A stretch of 64,000 bases of DNA, taken from contig WSYJ01000133.1 of assembly GCA_020186115.1 (NCBI GenBank), positions 62,001 through 126,000 of the forward strand, given 5' to 3'. A program made the translations under genes and the position numbers. This document shows positions 62,347 to 64,000 of the stretch, in pieces. A model generated the notes under the pieces. That model searched no databases. It saw only the letters and a list, made by a program, of their open reading frames with translations, and was not told the DNA's origin. This stretch comes from Histomonas meleagridis (Eukaryota > Parabasalia > Tritrichomonadida > Dientamoebidae). Each line of letters opens with the position of its first letter. Within the stretch, counting starts at the first letter, position 1.

Positions 62347-62787
62347 TTAAGACTTAATTTCACGCATCAACAAGTAAACATTACGAGCAATTGGGATTTG
62401 ACTTAATGCATGTTGTTCGCCAGTCAACTTCATTAATAATCCGCCAAAAGAAACATACACAGTAGCTTTATGGTTAGCACTATCTTCTTCATAGCGGTAA
62501 ACTTTTCCATACATAATATAATCAAATTTTGAAGCAAACGTTGAGTTTTGTAACATTCCTGGATGCCAGTGTGTAGAATCACTTGGTGCTTCTGTTGATA
62601 TTTCTTGGGAAATAACAAGGGAAAAATATTCATCTTGCCTCATTTCATAGAGTTGTGAATTAATATCTAATATAAGTTGTGAATCACCGCTTTCGTTGCT
62701 GCAAACAATACGTTGGATGTTATCAAAAGATCTTCCTTCAGGATCTATGGCATTTACAGTGAAGTTATCAGTAAAAAGTTCAGTCAT
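62347..62787 (-). CDS. RPB8: RNA polymerase subunit RPB8 (RPABC3)
   Basis: 146 aa from ATG 62787 (MTELFTDNFTVNAIDPEGRSF); the frame extends to 62862 via TTG only, and the shorter form matches the usual 145-150 aa. The OB-fold pattern of RPB8 is clear: FTVNAIDPEGRSFDNIQRI, LILDINSQLYEM, FDYIMYGKVYRYEED and the final VYVSFGGLLMKLTGEQ ... NVYLLMRE. It is a shared subunit of RNA polymerases I, II and III. The TFIIE-beta gene follows upstream on the same strand with 300 bp between coding regions. Confidence 0.93.
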   Translation of the reverse strand: MTELFTDNFTVNAIDPEGRSFDNIQRIVCSNESGDSQLILDINSQLYEMRQDEYFSLVISQEISTEAPSDSTHWHPGMLQNSTFASKFDYIMYGKVYRYEEDSANHKATVYVSFGGLLMKLTGEQHALSQIPIARNVYLLMREIKS

Positions 62788-63086
62788 GTTGGAAAATGCC
62801 CGACCAATGCAATTGCCCTTAAAAGGGTAATTTCCTCGAGTCCGTTTATTATATCCAAACAAAAACAGCTTTCACCCACCAGAATCAAATGATTCCATGC
62901 AAACTTAGTCATTTTTGGTGATTGTTAATATTGGTACAATTTTTATTTAATTTCTTTTGAATCTTGTTAATTAATTTTCTATTCGAAAATTCAATATAAG
63001 ACATTACATGCCTGCTTTACTTCGAAAACACAAACCAACCATCAGATCTTAACAAGCAAGACAAAAAAATATTACCTTTATTTTAT
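62788..63086. other. Intergenic between TFIIE-beta and RPB8
   Basis: AT-rich, about 300 bp; expected to hold the RPB8 promoter. No clear initiator chosen. Confidence 0.3.
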
Positions 63087-63929
63087 CTACTTATTATCAT
63101 TTTCCAGTGAATCAAGTAACTCTTGGTTACGGGAGATTCTGTTAGTCCTTCTGACCCTCCTCTTTGTTCTTGTAATTTCTTGAGAATCATCATCAGTTGG
63201 AAATGGTTCTACCAATTCCATTGGCTTCCCACCGAGCTCCATGAGCCTTGTTTCGATCTGTTTCGGTGTGTCCGGGACTTCGGCCTTTTTCCACAAATCT
63301 CTAAAATATTGTGGCGCTTGTCTTGCTTTGAGCTCTGGGTCGAAGTAATAGTAAAGTTTGTTCTTTTTATCTTCGTCAGAGTTAAACTGACCAATTTTTC
63401 CTTCTTCTACAAGTGCAGCCAAATCTTTCTCAAATCCTTTGTATGCGCCTTGTAGGTCAGATAATTTGACGCTTTTCTCTTGTTCAAGAGTTTCTAGTAG
63501 TTGGTTGCGATCGAAAATTTCTAAATCAACACGATATGAATATAATTTTTCATTATATGTGATTCTTGGATTGTTCTTTAAAGCTTTTCGAAGACCTGGT
63601 ATTGACTTGATCTCGAATTTTTTGTTGCCCTTTTTTTGGAAATGTTCGTTGATTTCTTCTTCTGAAACTGGTGGTTGCCCATTTTCTGATCTTTCTTTTA
63701 AGTAATTTTGAATGTTCATAATATGATAAGTAGCCATAAGGCCTTCATCTTGCGCATCTTCGGCTTGCCTACGATTTATTCCTGAAAGAAATGCTCCAGC
63801 ATTCACAGGTAATTCTGTTGATTCTGAGTTTTTTCTCCTATGTGACTTCTTCTTTTTTCGTGAGCTCATGTTTGAGTTGATATCATTGAGAAATTGTTTT
63901 GTAATGTCTTCTGTTGATTTAGCTTTCAT
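63087..63929 (-). CDS. General transcription factor TFIIE beta subunit
   Basis: 280 aa. A basic, Ser-rich N-terminus (SRKKKKSHRRKNSEST) precedes two winged-helix modules: about 75-145 (ATYHIMNIQNYLKERSENGQ ... LRKALKNNPRITYNEKLYSY) and about 147-215 (RNQLLETLEQEKSVKLSDLQ ... KKNKLYYYFDPE). Then comes the QYFRDLWKKAEVPDTPKQIE segment, typical of TFIIE-beta, and a basic tail (TRTKRRVRRTNRIS). TFIIE recruits TFIIH to the RNA polymerase II preinitiation complex. Length agrees with the human 291 aa. Confidence 0.85.
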   Translation of the reverse strand: MKAKSTEDITKQFLNDINSNMSSRKKKKSHRRKNSESTELPVNAGAFLSGINRRQAEDAQDEGLMATYHIMNIQNYLKERSENGQPPVSEEEINEHFQKKGNKKFEIKSIPGLRKALKNNPRITYNEKLYSYRVDLEIFDRNQLLETLEQEKSVKLSDLQGAYKGFEKDLAALVEEGKIGQFNSDEDKKNKLYYYFDPELKARQAPQYFRDLWKKAEVPDTPKQIETRLMELGGKPMELVEPFPTDDDSQEITRTKRRVRRTNRISRNQELLDSLENDNK

Positions 63930-64000
63930 TTAGCACTTTTATTGAATAAACTAAACAAATATGTCACTTTTCAATAACCAGATGTGCACAAAAAGCGTTG

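Overview
The window reads as nuclear DNA of a parabasalid protist, most likely a Tritrichomonas-like trichomonad. It is very AT-rich, and its protein genes are compact and mostly single-exon. Many starts have a trichomonad-type initiator (TCAYW) a few to about 70 bases upstream, and several stop codons are TAAA, which overlaps the trichomonad poly(A) signal. The gene families fit: a BspA-like LRR surface protein, six DUF3447/ankyrin loci and Maverick-like mobile-element debris. Genus and species are inference.

Layout. 1-2.5 kb is the end of an ankyrin array. 2.8-5.4 kb is mobile-element debris ending in an integrase-like fragment. 5.5-12.8 kb (-) is a giant talin-like FERM/helical-rod protein. 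13.6-15.4 kb is the most intact DUF3447/ankyrin gene. 16-27 kb is a housekeeping block: a small unknown protein, cytosolic carboxypeptidase, a coiled-coil protein, GCN5 acetyltransferase, an MCRS1-like FHA protein, a membrane protein, a CSN1-like PCI protein and a RasGEF followed by a 37-bp x4 repeat. 27-37.5 kb holds an ankyrin pseudogene, a zinc-knuckle remnant, a membrane thioredoxin-fold protein, a PP1-like phosphatase, a one-domain DEAD-box helicase, an unknown tail-anchored-like protein, a ~410-bp ATT microsatellite, CHMP7 and PCID2. 37.9-50.6 kb holds a BspA-like protein, tRNA-Met, a small membrane protein, an MFS sugar transporter and a 2218-aa neurofibromin-type RasGAP. 51.2-59.3 kb is dominated by three ankyrin loci (two broken - strand copies and a long + strand array carrying an inserted zinc-finger element fragment). 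59.4-63.9 kb has a gamma-tubulin complex protein, an RRM protein, RPB8 and TFIIE-beta.

The main observation concerns the ankyrin arrays. Every ~31-codon repeat is separated from the next by a non-coding spacer with stops, and in about 31 of 36 measured cases that spacer is exactly 77 nt, although spacer sequences have diverged widely. The repeat units stay open, so the unit period is 170 nt. Since 77 is not a multiple of three, the repeats cannot be read through. Removing about 71 nt (roughly spacer positions 4-74) at each would restore a canonical 33-residue repeat. No GT...AG or trichomonad ACTAACACACAG signal is shared by the spacers. This looks like an undescribed, length-fixed intron-like element or a constrained cassette system.

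Functional links: RasGEF and neurofibromin are opposing regulators of Ras. Talin-like protein, GCP and CHMP7 are cytoskeleton/membrane-remodelling factors. GCN5, MCRS1-like, RPB8 and TFIIE-beta belong to transcription. CSN1-like and PCID2 are PCI-domain subunits. These genes are not arranged as operons; neighbouring genes are mostly convergent or divergent with short spacers.
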